Origin: Fibrisoma montanum
Lineage (GTDB): Bacteria; Bacteroidota; Bacteroidia; Cytophagales; Spirosomataceae
DNA: 64,000 nucleotides
Assembly (NCBI RefSeq): GCF_003583365.1
Contig: NZ_QXED01000001.1
Span: 496,001-560,000 of the forward strand
Reading direction: 5' to 3'
Shown: positions 33,984 through 43,888 of the stretch, in pieces
Layout of the letters: each line of letters starts with the position of its first letter
Position numbering within the stretch: the first letter of the stretch is position 1
Position numbers and translations under genes: made by a program
The notes under the pieces: generated by a model
What the model saw: the letters and a program-made list of their open reading frames with translations, nothing else
What the model was told of the DNA's origin: nothing
The model's database searches: none

Positions 33984-35708
33984 ATGAACATCAACATCGA
34001 CGCCACAGCTCAGCGCACGTACGATGCCATTGTGATTGGTTCCGGTATCAGCGGTGGCTGGGCCGCCAAAGAACTCACCCAGAAAGGCCTGCGAACGCTT
34101 GTGCTGGAACGCGGTCGCCCTGTCGAACACGTAAAGGATTACCCTACTACGATGTCGAGCCCCTGGGAACTGACGCACCGGGGTCGCTATCCGGTCGACA
34201 AGCTGGCGCAAAGCCCGGTTCAGAGCCAGGTAGGTTACGCCTTCAACGAATATTCTGGCCACTTTTTCATCAACGACGCCGACCATCCGTACCAGCAGGT
34301 CAAGCCTTTTGACTGGATACGCGGGTATCAGGTCGGCGGAAAATCACTGCTGTGGGCCCGCTGGACGCAGCGGTGGGCGTCGTTCAATTTTGAGGATAAC
34401 GCCAGGGATGGGCACGGTGTCGACTGGCCGATTCGCTACGAGGAACTCGCCCCCTGGTACAGCTACGTGGAGCGGTTTGCCGGTATCAGTGGCAATAAAG
34501 ACGGCTTGTCGACCCTGCCCGATGGTGAGTTTCTGCCGCCCTTCGAGATGTTCTGCCTCGAAAAACACGTCCGCGACACCTGGAAAAAGCAGTTTCCGGA
34601 TCGGCACCTGATCATCAGCCGGACGGCCAACCTGTCGAAAGCGCAGAAAATCCATACCGACCTCGGCCGGGCCGACTGCCAGGCCCGCAACTGGTGCGCC
34701 CGGGGCTGTCTGTTTGGTGCGTACTTCAGCAGCAACTCGGCTACGTTGCCCGCGGCTGCCAAAACCGGCAAGCTGACCATCCGCCCGTTTTCGGTGGTAC
34801 ACTCCATTATCTATGACGATGCGAAAGGCAAGGCAATGGGTGTGCGGGTGATCGATACCAACACCAAAGAAATCAGCGAGTACTACGCCCGCGTCATCTT
34901 CGTCAATGCCGCTACGTTGAATTCCACCCTGATTCTGCTCAATTCTACGTCGAACCGCTTCCCCAACGGCCTGGGCAACGACAGCGGGGTTCTGGGGCAC
35001 TACCTCATGGACCATAACTACCGGGGCCGTATCGCCGGCGTCTACGAAGGCCCGGAGTTCGACAACATGTATTACTACGGTCGCCGTCCGACGGGAACCT
35101 ACGTACCGCGCTTTCGCAACGTCCTGAACGACAAACAAAGCGACTTCGTACGCGGCTACGCCTATGCCGCCGGGGCCAGCCGGGAAGGCTGGGGCCGTGG
35201 AAACGGCATGGAAGGTTTCGGGGCGGAGTTCAAGGAGTCGCTGACTCAACCGGGCGCGTGGACTTTCAGTCTGACGGCGATGGGCGAGATGCTACCCCGG
35301 TTCGAAAATCACGTCCGGCTCAACCCCGACAAAAAAGACCAGTGGGGTATGCCAACCCTCGATATTGACTGTAGCTGGGGCGAGAACGAGGACCGAATGA
35401 CCGCCGACGCTATTGAGCAGGGCAAAGCCATGCTGGAAGCCGCGGGCGTACGGGTAACCGCTGCCTTCGACAACCACCAGCCACCGGGCCTGGCGATTCA
35501 TGAAATGGGAACGGCCCGGATGGGTAAGGATCCAAAAACGTCGGTCCTGAATAAGTGGAACCAGGTGCATTCGGTCAAAAACGTGTTTGTGACGGATGGC
35601 GCCAGCATGACCTCATCGGCCTGCCAGAACCCTTCGCTGACGTACATGGCCCTGACGGCCCGTGCTGTTGATTATGCCACGAAGGAAATGAAGAAGGGGC
35701 ATCTCTGA
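33984..35708 (+). CDS. GMC family FAD-dependent oxidoreductase
   Basis: A 574-residue flavoprotein of the glucose-methanol-choline type. The N-terminal FAD-binding fold has VIGSGISGGWAAKEL (about 18-32). Further GMC signatures are YQVGGKSLLWARWTQR, FVNAATLNSTLILLNS, and the catalytic region HEMGTARMG followed by VFVTDGASMTSSACQNPSLT. It would oxidise an alcohol group of a sugar or similar substrate. No signal peptide or Tat motif is seen and no cytochrome or small subunit gene is adjacent, so the location and electron acceptor are uncertain. It starts a plus-strand run with quinone oxidoreductase and SDR genes. Confidence 0.92.
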   Translation: MNINIDATAQRTYDAIVIGSGISGGWAAKELTQKGLRTLVLERGRPVEHVKDYPTTMSSPWELTHRGRYPVDKLAQSPVQSQVGYAFNEYSGHFFINDADHPYQQVKPFDWIRGYQVGGKSLLWARWTQRWASFNFEDNARDGHGVDWPIRYEELAPWYSYVERFAGISGNKDGLSTLPDGEFLPPFEMFCLEKHVRDTWKKQFPDRHLIISRTANLSKAQKIHTDLGRADCQARNWCARGCLFGAYFSSNSATLPAAAKTGKLTIRPFSVVHSIIYDDAKGKAMGVRVIDTNTKEISEYYARVIFVNAATLNSTLILLNSTSNRFPNGLGNDSGVLGHYLMDHNYRGRIAGVYEGPEFDNMYYYGRRPTGTYVPRFRNVLNDKQSDFVRGYAYAAGASREGWGRGNGMEGFGAEFKESLTQPGAWTFSLTAMGEMLPRFENHVRLNPDKKDQWGMPTLDIDCSWGENEDRMTADAIEQGKAMLEAAGVRVTAAFDNHQPPGLAIHEMGTARMGKDPKTSVLNKWNQVHSVKNVFVTDGASMTSSACQNPSLTYMALTARAVDYATKEMKKGHL

Positions 35709-35771
35709 CCGTACTTCCCTGCTGCATTCAGCCGGTCAATTGCCCGATCTACCTCACTAAACCAGTATCTC

Positions 35772-36746
35772 TTGAAAGCGATTCTCTGCGAGCAGTATGG
35801 CCCGCCCGAAACTCTTGTGCTGACCGAGGTTCCGTCGCCCAAAGCCGGGACAGGTCAGCTTGTGATCAGCGTCAGGGCCTGCGGGGTCAACTTCCCTGAT
35901 ACGCTCATTATTCAGAACAAGTACCAGATTAAGCCCACCTTACCCTTTTCGCCGGGGGGCGAGGTGTCGGGTATTGTCAAGGAAGTTGGCGAGGGCGTTA
36001 CGCATCTTAACGTCGGCGACCGCGTTTTTTCCCTGACCGGCTACGGGGGCTTTGCGGAAGACGTGCTGGCCAACGCGGCCACTACGTTACCCATGCCCGA
36101 CGGTATGGATTTCGTAACGGCCGCGTCGACCATGTATACCTACGGTACGTCGTATCACGCGCTGAAGGACCGGGCCAACCTCCAGCCCGGCGAAACGCTG
36201 CTGGTTCTGGGAGCGGCCGGTGGCGTAGGGCTGGCCGCCGTGCAACTGGGTGTGCTGATGGGCGCCCGCGTCATAGCGGCCGCGTCGAGCGACGAAAAAC
36301 TGGCCGTTTGCCGGACTCTGGGCGCTGCCGAAACCATCAACTACACCACCGATGACCTGCGGGAACGGGTGAAGGAACTTACGGGCGGCAATGGTGTCGA
36401 TGTCGTTTACGATCCCGTTGGTGACCAGTATGCCGAGCCCGCCGTCCGGTCGCTGGCGTGGCGAGGGCGCTATCTGGTTGTAGGCTTTGCGGGTGGTGTC
36501 ATTCCCAGCATTCCGCTTAACCTGCCGCTGCTGAAAGGCGCTTCTCTTGTCGGGGTGTTCTGGGGGGCCTTTGCCCAGCGGGAAACGAAGCAGAGCCGGC
36601 AGAACTTCCAGGAGATTCTGCAATGGATTGCCAGCGGTCAGCTCAAACAGCATCTCCATGGCCGGTACTCCCTTGCCGAAGCCCCCGACGCCCTCCGGGC
36701 ACTGATGGACCGACGCGTTACGGGCAAAGCCGTTGTCGTTCTATAG
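35772..36746 (+). CDS. NADPH:quinone oxidoreductase-like MDR protein
   Basis: A 324-residue medium-chain dehydrogenase/reductase without the zinc-binding Cys set. The catalytic domain has a GroES-like start (KAILCEQYGPPETL, VRACGVNFPD, PFSPGGEVSG). The Rossmann domain has LGAAGGVGLAAVQLG (about residues 149-163), then GAAETINYTTDD and VYDPVGDQYAEPA. Members reduce quinones or enoyl groups with NADPH. The start codon is TTG at 35772 since no ATG precedes the conserved KAI strand. It lies 63 bases after the GMC gene. Confidence 0.93.
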   Translation: MKAILCEQYGPPETLVLTEVPSPKAGTGQLVISVRACGVNFPDTLIIQNKYQIKPTLPFSPGGEVSGIVKEVGEGVTHLNVGDRVFSLTGYGGFAEDVLANAATTLPMPDGMDFVTAASTMYTYGTSYHALKDRANLQPGETLLVLGAAGGVGLAAVQLGVLMGARVIAAASSDEKLAVCRTLGAAETINYTTDDLRERVKELTGGNGVDVVYDPVGDQYAEPAVRSLAWRGRYLVVGFAGGVIPSIPLNLPLLKGASLVGVFWGAFAQRETKQSRQNFQEILQWIASGQLKQHLHGRYSLAEAPDALRALMDRRVTGKAVVVL

Positions 36747-36787
36747 CGGCCACACGTAGTAGTTATTCAATCAAGTCAATTAACCAA

Positions 36788-37528
36788 ATGCCAGGATTAC
36801 AGAATCGAATTGCCATCATTACCGGAGCGGCCCGCGGCATCGGCCGCGCAGCCGCCGAACTGTTTTGCCAGGAAGGCGCTACCGTCATCATCTGGGACGT
36901 GCTGGACATTGGTGAAGAAACCGCCCAAACCCTGCGCGACCAGGGATTCCGGTGCGAGTTTATGCCCGTCAGCACCACCGACGTACCCGCTATTGAAGCG
37001 GCCGCCCGGGAAATCTACGACCGCTACGGCCGCATCGACATTTTGATCAACAACGCCGGCATCACGCGCGACCGGACACTCCTGAAAATGTCGCACCTGG
37101 AGTGGCAGCAGGTCATTGACGTGAACCTGACGGGGGTGTTCAACTGCACGAAGGCCGTGGTGCCTTACATGGTCGAGCAGAAATACGGCCGGATTATCTG
37201 CACTTCATCAATCAACGGCGTTCACGGTGCGTTTGGGCAAACCAACTACGCGGCTGCCAAAGCCGGGATTATCGGCATGGTCCGCAGTTGGGCAAAAGAG
37301 CTCGGATCCAAAGGCATTACGGCCAACGCCGTAGCGCCCGGCTTTATTAAAACCGACATGACTGATGCCATGCCCGAGGAAGTCCGCAATCAGGCCGTTG
37401 CCGCCATTCCTGTCCGACGTATTGGTGAACCCATGGATATTGCCAATGCCTACCGGTTTCTGGCGTCGGAAGAATCCGGCTTCGTCAACGGGCATGTCTT
37501 ATCCGTCAACGGCGGGCAGGCCCTTTAA
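36788..37528 (+). CDS. SDR family 3-oxoacyl-ACP/acetoacetyl-CoA reductase-like (FabG-like)
   Basis: A 246-residue classical short-chain dehydrogenase. The nucleotide-binding TGAARGIG spans 12-19, with NNAG at 88-91. The catalytic Ser141, Tyr154 and Lys158 lie in CTSSINGVHGAFGQTNYAAAK. The closing segment GFIKTDMTDAMPEE and the C-terminal GHVLSVNGGQAL are typical of FabG/PhaB enzymes. NADPH-dependent reduction of a 3-oxoacyl thioester is likely, though other SDR substrates are possible. The ATG at 36788 is preferred; an open frame upstream overlaps the previous gene and lacks family features. The stop codon is inside a 42-bp perfect palindrome. Confidence 0.92.
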   Translation: MPGLQNRIAIITGAARGIGRAAAELFCQEGATVIIWDVLDIGEETAQTLRDQGFRCEFMPVSTTDVPAIEAAAREIYDRYGRIDILINNAGITRDRTLLKMSHLEWQQVIDVNLTGVFNCTKAVVPYMVEQKYGRIICTSSINGVHGAFGQTNYAAAKAGIIGMVRSWAKELGSKGITANAVAPGFIKTDMTDAMPEEVRNQAVAAIPVRRIGEPMDIANAYRFLASEESGFVNGHVLSVNGGQAL

Positions 37529-37568
37529 CCGAGTCGGCTCCCGGACCGGTCCGGGAGCCGACTCGGTT
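37527..37568. repeat. Perfect 42-bp palindrome overlapping the SDR stop codon
   Basis: Every base from 37527 to 37568 pairs with its mirror about a centre between 37547 and 37548 (ACC|GGT), with no loop and about 70% G+C. As RNA it would form a very stable stem and may end transcription or protect the 3' end, although no T-run follows. As DNA it can extrude a cruciform. The following 236 bases to the giant gene hold no other gene. Confidence 0.9.
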
Positions 37569-37804
37569 CCAGCACATCACGTTTCCCCAGCTTGTTTCAA
37601 TTGCTGTCGGAGCTATCCGGCCCTGACGTTACGGTTTCGGCCCGATTGGTTCCTTTGCGTTACCTTCCCGCTTAAGGTTGCACCAAGTATAAATTTTACG
37701 GTACTGTAAGTGGTTTTCAGAATCATGCTGTCTGGTATACAGAAGAGCTAATGACGCAGTCGTACAGCGTGTTGCTCTTCCGTTAATTCCTAACCAGCCT
37801 ACGT

Positions 37805-40800
37805 ATGTCTCTAACCTGTACCCAATTTTTCGACCGGCCGGTCTTCAATGTCCAGCCAATCCTCAACCGGCTCTGCCTACTGGCCTTTTTCCTGGTATTT
37901 TCCGGGTTTGCACAAGCGCAGTCCGTAAGTATCGATTATCCGTTTTTTCGGCAATCGTTCGCATACGGTACCCAGGTACCGGTTCAGATCCGCGTAACGC
38001 CACCTTCAGGAACCAGTGTGGTACAGGTTGACCTGCTCTACTCGCCGGGCAGCAGTACAACCGTGGTCGGAACCTCGACCAGCGCTCCTTACACCATCAA
38101 CTGGACAGTGCCCAACACGGGTTTTAATGATCTGTACGCCCGGGTCACGTTTTCGAACAGCGTCACGGCCGTAACCACGTCGCGGACGGTCAATGGGTTT
38201 CCAACAACCTGCCCCGCGGCTTCGGCACGAAAGAAGTTCTACGTCAAAGCAGGCGCGTCTACAGCGACCACCACGAACCTCGGAGAATCGGTTACGAATC
38301 CGACGGGAAGCTTTCAAAAGCTTATTTTCAGCGGTGTTAACGGCGCGCGGCCACTGCCTGGCGACACGATCTTTTTCGTGTCGGCCCCTACCTCCTACAC
38401 GCTGAAAGATGCGTCTCAGAACCTGGCCACGATGTACCGTTCCGGTCTGGAGGGATGCCCGGTCGTGATTGCCAATCTGCCGGGCGAACGACCCAAACTG
38501 AAGCTTGACGGCTGGAATGGCATTAGCATCCCGACTGGTGTTAGCTACGTCGAGATTCATGGACTGGATATTGAGGGGAACAATGCGAATGTGTCCCTGA
38601 ATGATGCCATCGACCAGCCCGGCAGCTGCGCCAATCCGACCGGCTCGGTGCAGCCCAGATTCAATGGGAATGGCATCACCATTACGGGCGTTAACGGAGG
38701 AACGCTCCACCCTCACCACATCAAGGTCGTCAATAACATCGTGCACGATTGCGGGGGCGGAGGTATTAACGCCATCGAAGCCGACTACATCACCATCGAA
38801 GGGAATACGTCGTATAACAACTCGTGGTATACCGTCTACGGCACCAGCGGCATCTCGGTGTTCCACCCCTGGAACTTCGATACCAAACCGGGCTATCACA
38901 ATTATGTCGTGAATAACAGGTGCTACGGAAACAAATTATTCGTGCGTGTGCCGGCTTTTGGCTGCAACTTCACCGACGGAAACGGTATCATCATCGACGA
39001 CTTTAAAAACTCACAGGCCAGCTCATCGATCCGGTATCAGGAATACACGGGCCGAACGCTCGTTGCCAACAATATTGTGTACAACAATGGTGGATCGGGC
39101 ATCCACGCTTACAAAGGACTGCGTACTGATATTGTCAACAACACGGCCTATCAGAACTCGCAAAGCCAGGGCCCTTCGGGTGAATATCCGGTCGGAGAAA
39201 TTTACGCCCAGGAATCCGGTGATATTAACATCGTAAACAACATTATCCGGCCCATTACCGGCGAAAACACGTTTACGACGAACCGGCTTAATACCACAAC
39301 TACGTACCGGAACAACCTGTATCTGGTCGATGCGGTCAGTCAGGTGCCTACGTCGGCCACGGGCACTGTGGTATCCGACAACATCATAGCGTCGCCTGCG
39401 TCGGAAACGGCGGTGTTTGTCAATGCCACGACCGACCCGGCTACGGCTAACTTTCAGTTGAAGCCGGGCAGCGCAGCCGTTAACGCCGGCACGAATGACT
39501 ACGCAGCGGCTATACCGACTGATTTTCTGGGAGTAGCCCGCCCGCAGGGAAGCAACGTAGACGTCGGGGTATATGAATTGCAGGGACAACCCATTGCCTT
39601 TACGCGACAACCGGAGAGTGCTTCGGCCGTTTGCGCGGGCGCGGCCGTCAGGACCACCGTGGACGTATCTGGTCCCGCCACCAGCTACCAGTGGTTTAAA
39701 GACGAGGCTCCGGTCACCGGTCAAACGACGGCTACCCTCTCACTGACTAATGCACAGGCCGGCGACGCCGGAGCCTACAAGGTGGTTGTCACCGGTTTTA
39801 ACAGCCTGACCTCCTCTGCCTTCAGCCTGACCGTAAATTCACTGCCTACCGTCAGCATCAGCCCCCAGAACGGATTGCTAACAGCGGCCAACCCCAGCCT
39901 GACCTTGACCGCTGCCACATCGGTTGCCGACCTGCGCTGGTCCGATAACTCGACCAATACCACACTGGTGGTGGGTGCAGCCGGTTTGTATTCTGTTACG
40001 GCTACTTCGCCCCAGGGCTGTACGGCATCGGCCAGCGCTACCGTGGGCTATGACCAAATCGCACCCGTGGCAACACTTACACCGAGCTCGGCTACGCTTA
40101 CCTGCGCTACGCCCAGCGTCACGTTGACAGCCGGAGGGGGCAGTTCCTATGCTTTCTCGGCCGGGGCTACTCAGATTGGCACGTCCAATCAGGCCGTCGT
40201 TAGCCAGGGCGGTACGTACTCGGTGATCGTTACGGGAACAAGCGGAAATACGGCCGTGGCTACGGCCACTGTCGAGCTGGATAACACAGCACCCTCGATT
40301 ACCCTGGCGGCCACGCCCAGCCTGACAGCAACCACAGGCAGCAGCGTTACGTTAACGGCATCGGGCGCTACTACCTATCAGTGGAGCAACGGGGCCAGCA
40401 CCACCGCCATTACGGTAAATACGGCTTCAACGTATTCGGTAACGGGCACGGCCTCCAACGGCTGCACGGCAACCGTCCAGGCAACGGTAGTATTTGGAGC
40501 ACCGCCAACGGTGTCGATGACCTTTCCCCAGTACAACTCGTCGTACTTTGCTGGAACCGCATTAAACATTAAAGTCAACGCCAGCACACCGGCGGGTACC
40601 ACGATTACTAAGGTTGAGTATTATTCGTCGACATCATTCGGTGCGTTCAGCAAAATAGGCGAGGTAACCTCGGCCCCCTACTCCCTGACGTACACCCTCC
40701 CCGACGTACCCGCAAACGGTCAGAGCCGTCAGTTCCGGGCCGTGATCACGAACTCGGCCGGCTTCACAGCCATACAGGGCAACAACAACACCAGTGTTAC

Positions 40801-43800
40801 GGTCTATCCGCCGACGTATACCAGCACCCGAAACTGGTACGTCAGTGCGGCCGCGTCGGCTGCCAACACCGCCGGTACGGAGGCTCAGCCGTTCAATACC
40901 ATCCAGAAGGCGGCCGACCGGGTAGCTCCGGGCGATACCGTTTTCGTGATGGCGGGGCGCTACACGAGCACCAGCCAGTTTGTCGTGGGTATTCAGCGCA
41001 CCGGTACGCCAACCAGGCCTATCGTATTTATGCCCTATAAATCTGACAAGCCCGTGGTAGCGCTGGGCAACAGTAACTTCGACGGGTTTCGGATTTTGCC
41101 GGCGGCCGCGTACGTTCGCATTCAGGGGTTCGAGGTAGAAGGTAACAACGCCAACATAACTCTGGCGCAGGCGCAGGCCCAGCCCGGTGCCTGCGAAGGT
41201 CCCAGCCCCACGGCTACACCCATCGCCCGCTTCAACGGCAACGGCATGTCCATCGTCGGCAGTCAGGGAGATCTTCTGCGTCCTCACCACATCGTAATCG
41301 CCAATAACACGGTGCACGATTGCGCGGGTCAGGGTATTGGCGGGAGCGAGTGCGACTACGTCACTATCGAGAACAACGTGGTGTACAACAACTCGTGGTA
41401 CAGCGTGTACGGCACCAGCGGCATCAATATCATCAACGCCTGGAATTACGACAATAATTCGACGGCCCCGCGCATTATCATTCGCAAAAATCGCAGTTAT
41501 GGGAATAAGCTTTTAATTGCCTGGAACATCGGCGGTACGGGTACCAACTGCCGGTTCTTCGACGGCAACGGCATTATTCTCGACAACAACCGGGGCACCA
41601 ACCCCAATAACCCCGCGCAGATCAAAAATCCACTTGGCGATTATACTGGTAAAATTCTGATCGAAAACAACCTGTGTTACCTGAACGGAGGCCGTGGTAT
41701 CAATGTCAATTACAGCGATAATGCCCTGGTCATTAACAACACCACCTACCAGAACGGGCAGAGCGATGGGCCGTTTGGGATTGGCATCGATAATGAGTTC
41801 ATTATGCAGGGCTCCCGTGGCGCGCGCATTTACAATAATATATTCTATGGCAAGCCAGGCGAACTGCCTTCTTCCGTAACGGGCAGTCAGGACGTTCAGC
41901 ACAACAATAATCTGACGTTCAGCAATTTCAACAATGGCTACTTCACCGGTGAGCAAAACATCGTTGGTAAAGACCCTCAGTTTGTCGATGCTGCCAACGG
42001 CGATTTCCGGCTTGCGCCTATCAGCCCGGCTCTCAATGCGGGCAGTGGCATTGCGGGGCAGTTCGCACAGCAGGATATCCTGGGCATCGACCGACCGCAG
42101 GGCGCGGGGGTCGACATGGGCGCATTGGAATTGCAGGGTACGCCCCTGACCATCACGCAGCAGCCTGCCAGTGCTTCGGCCGTTTGCGCGGGCGCAGCCG
42201 TCAGCACCAGTGTGGACGTATCTGGTCCCGTCGATAGCTACCAGTGGTTCAAAGACGGCGTGGCGCTGACTGGACAAACCTCCGCCACGCTCTCGCTGAC
42301 CGATGTTCAGCCCAGCCACGCCGGTTCATACAGCGTCGTCGTTTCCGGCTTCAACAGCCTGACGTCGACCGCTTTTGGCTTGACCGTGAACACCCCGCCC
42401 TCGGCTCCCGACGTGAGCAGCCTGACGCTAACGCAGGGTACACCCAACGCTGCGCTGACCGTAACGAACTGCGCCGGAACCGTCAACTGGAACGGTGTTG
42501 ATGGGGAAACATCGTTACCCGTATCGGCATCAGCTACCGGTACGTTCAGCTACTCGGTTGTTTGTAAAGCAGGCCCCTGCATCAGCCCTGTCACGAATGT
42601 GACGGTAACCGTAACGGCTCCTGTTCCTACGGATCGGCTGAGCGTTTATCACCGGGACGGCGACAATAACCAAACAACCAATAACACCATTCGTCCCTAT
42701 CTGAAGCTCTACAATGAGGGTACTACGTCGGTCCCCTACGGTGAGATTACGATCCGCTACTGGCTGACAGCTGAAAACTTTGCGCCCCTAACCAATCTGT
42801 CGGTGTACTGGGCAGCACTGGGTACCAGCAAGGTAAAGATGAACTATGTGCCTTTGGAAACACCCCGCCAGGGAGCCTTTGGCTACGTTGAATACCGTTT
42901 CGACAGCTCTGCCGGAACACTGGCCCCTACCAGCAATTCCGGCGAGATTCAGACCGGCGTGGGCAAACAAAACTGGACCAACTTCAGCGAATCCGACGAT
43001 CATTCGTTTGCGGCCAACGCCACCTACACCAAAACAGACCGCATCACTGTCTACCGCAACAATACGTTGATTTGGGGCACCGAACCAGCCGCTATCACGC
43101 CGGTAACCGCCCTGAAGGTGTATTCTGAAAACAAAAATGGTAATCCTGCTACCAACCAGATCAGCACGCACCTGAAGGTCGCCAATGAAGGGAACGTAGC
43201 GGTCGATTACAGCGGGCTGACCATTCGGTACTGGTTCTCGGCCGAGGGTGATAAACCCCTGGTGCACACCATTGACTTCGCCGAACTGGGCAACGCCAGT
43301 GTTCGGAGCCAGTTTGTGAAGGAAAGCCGACAGGGCACCGACACGTACCTGGAGTTAAGTTTCGCGCCTTCGCTGGGTCAGCTTCATCCGGCCAGTTCAA
43401 CAGGAATCATTCAGCAGCGGATCAACAAATCAGACTGGTCGGCCTTCAACGAAACGAATGACTACTCGTACCGGGTCGCCGGACCACTAACCGAAAACGT
43501 CAGAATTACCGCTTACCTCAACGGTACGTTGGTCTACGGCCAGGAACCAACCTCAGGCACCCGGGTTGGTGTGAACGAATCAGCTTCAGCCATGCGGGTG
43601 GTCGTTTTGGGCAACCCAATCCAGGGTGACCAGGTTGAGGTGGCGGTGAGTGGCATCGAAGGGCAACCGTTGCAGCTTCTGTTAACCGATGTGCAGGGTC
43701 AGGTTGTGGCTACGTATCAGACCGGGAAAGCGGCCCCGGTTGAACAGCATCACTTACCGATAGGCCGGCAACGGTCGGGCATGTTGTTGCTGCAGGTGAG

Positions 43801-43843
43801 CACAAACCGGGAAAAACAAACGATCAAGCTTCTGAAACCGTAA
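37805..43843 (+). CDS. Giant T9SS-secreted beta-helix/Ig/CBM3 protein, 2012 aa
   Basis: The signal peptide ends near residue 38 (FSGFAQAQ). A duplicated layout follows: an Ig-like N-terminal domain (about 40-125), parallel beta-helix 1 (about 140-595), Ig-like domain (about 598-680) and three Ig-like repeats (680-895). The second copy runs through an Ig-like domain (900-1000), beta-helix 2 (1005-1448) and an Ig-like domain (1449-1540). Two CBM3 cellulose-binding modules (about 1609-1765 and 1768-1920; RYWLTAEN, NWTNFSESDDHSF) and a type A T9SS sorting domain (from 1928) complete it. The helices resemble pectate lyase-like or epimerase-like folds (HDCGGGGINAIEADYITIEGN). It probably acts on or binds plant cell-wall glycan at the cell surface. 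Enzyme activity is not proven. Confidence 0.9.
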   Translation: MSLTCTQFFDRPVFNVQPILNRLCLLAFFLVFSGFAQAQSVSIDYPFFRQSFAYGTQVPVQIRVTPPSGTSVVQVDLLYSPGSSTTVVGTSTSAPYTINWTVPNTGFNDLYARVTFSNSVTAVTTSRTVNGFPTTCPAASARKKFYVKAGASTATTTNLGESVTNPTGSFQKLIFSGVNGARPLPGDTIFFVSAPTSYTLKDASQNLATMYRSGLEGCPVVIANLPGERPKLKLDGWNGISIPTGVSYVEIHGLDIEGNNANVSLNDAIDQPGSCANPTGSVQPRFNGNGITITGVNGGTLHPHHIKVVNNIVHDCGGGGINAIEADYITIEGNTSYNNSWYTVYGTSGISVFHPWNFDTKPGYHNYVVNNRCYGNKLFVRVPAFGCNFTDGNGIIIDDFKNSQASSSIRYQEYTGRTLVANNIVYNNGGSGIHAYKGLRTDIVNNTAYQNSQSQGPSGEYPVGEIYAQESGDINIVNNIIRPITGENTFTTNRLNTTTTYRNNLYLVDAVSQVPTSATGTVVSDNIIASPASETAVFVNATTDPATANFQLKPGSAAVNAGTNDYAAAIPTDFLGVARPQGSNVDVGVYELQGQPIAFTRQPESASAVCAGAAVRTTVDVSGPATSYQWFKDEAPVTGQTTATLSLTNAQAGDAGAYKVVVTGFNSLTSSAFSLTVNSLPTVSISPQNGLLTAANPSLTLTAATSVADLRWSDNSTNTTLVVGAAGLYSVTATSPQGCTASASATVGYDQIAPVATLTPSSATLTCATPSVTLTAGGGSSYAFSAGATQIGTSNQAVVSQGGTYSVIVTGTSGNTAVATATVELDNTAPSITLAATPSLTATTGSSVTLTASGATTYQWSNGASTTAITVNTASTYSVTGTASNGCTATVQATVVFGAPPTVSMTFPQYNSSYFAGTALNIKVNASTPAGTTITKVEYYSSTSFGAFSKIGEVTSAPYSLTYTLPDVPANGQSRQFRAVITNSAGFTAIQGNNNTSVTVYPPTYTSTRNWYVSAAASAANTAGTEAQPFNTIQKAADRVAPGDTVFVMAGRYTSTSQFVVGIQRTGTPTRPIVFMPYKSDKPVVALGNSNFDGFRILPAAAYVRIQGFEVEGNNANITLAQAQAQPGACEGPSPTATPIARFNGNGMSIVGSQGDLLRPHHIVIANNTVHDCAGQGIGGSECDYVTIENNVVYNNSWYSVYGTSGINIINAWNYDNNSTAPRIIIRKNRSYGNKLLIAWNIGGTGTNCRFFDGNGIILDNNRGTNPNNPAQIKNPLGDYTGKILIENNLCYLNGGRGINVNYSDNALVINNTTYQNGQSDGPFGIGIDNEFIMQGSRGARIYNNIFYGKPGELPSSVTGSQDVQHNNNLTFSNFNNGYFTGEQNIVGKDPQFVDAANGDFRLAPISPALNAGSGIAGQFAQQDILGIDRPQGAGVDMGALELQGTPLTITQQPASASAVCAGAAVSTSVDVSGPVDSYQWFKDGVALTGQTSATLSLTDVQPSHAGSYSVVVSGFNSLTSTAFGLTVNTPPSAPDVSSLTLTQGTPNAALTVTNCAGTVNWNGVDGETSLPVSASATGTFSYSVVCKAGPCISPVTNVTVTVTAPVPTDRLSVYHRDGDNNQTTNNTIRPYLKLYNEGTTSVPYGEITIRYWLTAENFAPLTNLSVYWAALGTSKVKMNYVPLETPRQGAFGYVEYRFDSSAGTLAPTSNSGEIQTGVGKQNWTNFSESDDHSFAANATYTKTDRITVYRNNTLIWGTEPAAITPVTALKVYSENKNGNPATNQISTHLKVANEGNVAVDYSGLTIRYWFSAEGDKPLVHTIDFAELGNASVRSQFVKESRQGTDTYLELSFAPSLGQLHPASSTGIIQQRINKSDWSAFNETNDYSYRVAGPLTENVRITAYLNGTLVYGQEPTSGTRVGVNESASAMRVVVLGNPIQGDQVEVAVSGIEGQPLQLLLTDVQGQVVATYQTGKAAPVEQHHLPIGRQRSGMLLLQVSTNREKQTIKLLKP
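39617..39704 (+). repeat. Internal DNA repeat, copy 1 (Ig-like domain)
   Basis: 88 bases encoding the start of the Ig-like domain after beta-helix 1. They align without gaps to 42170-42257, with 79 of 88 bases identical by hand count. Much of the remaining domain is less similar, suggesting local gene conversion or recent duplication. Confidence 0.8.
42170..42257 (+). repeat. Internal DNA repeat, copy 2 (Ig-like domain)
   Basis: Second copy of the 88-base segment, after beta-helix 2 in the same giant gene. See copy 1 at 39617. Confidence 0.8.
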
Positions 43844-43888
43844 CCCCATCAGGCGATGTGCTGAACTGGTCCTGTGGCTAAGTACATG

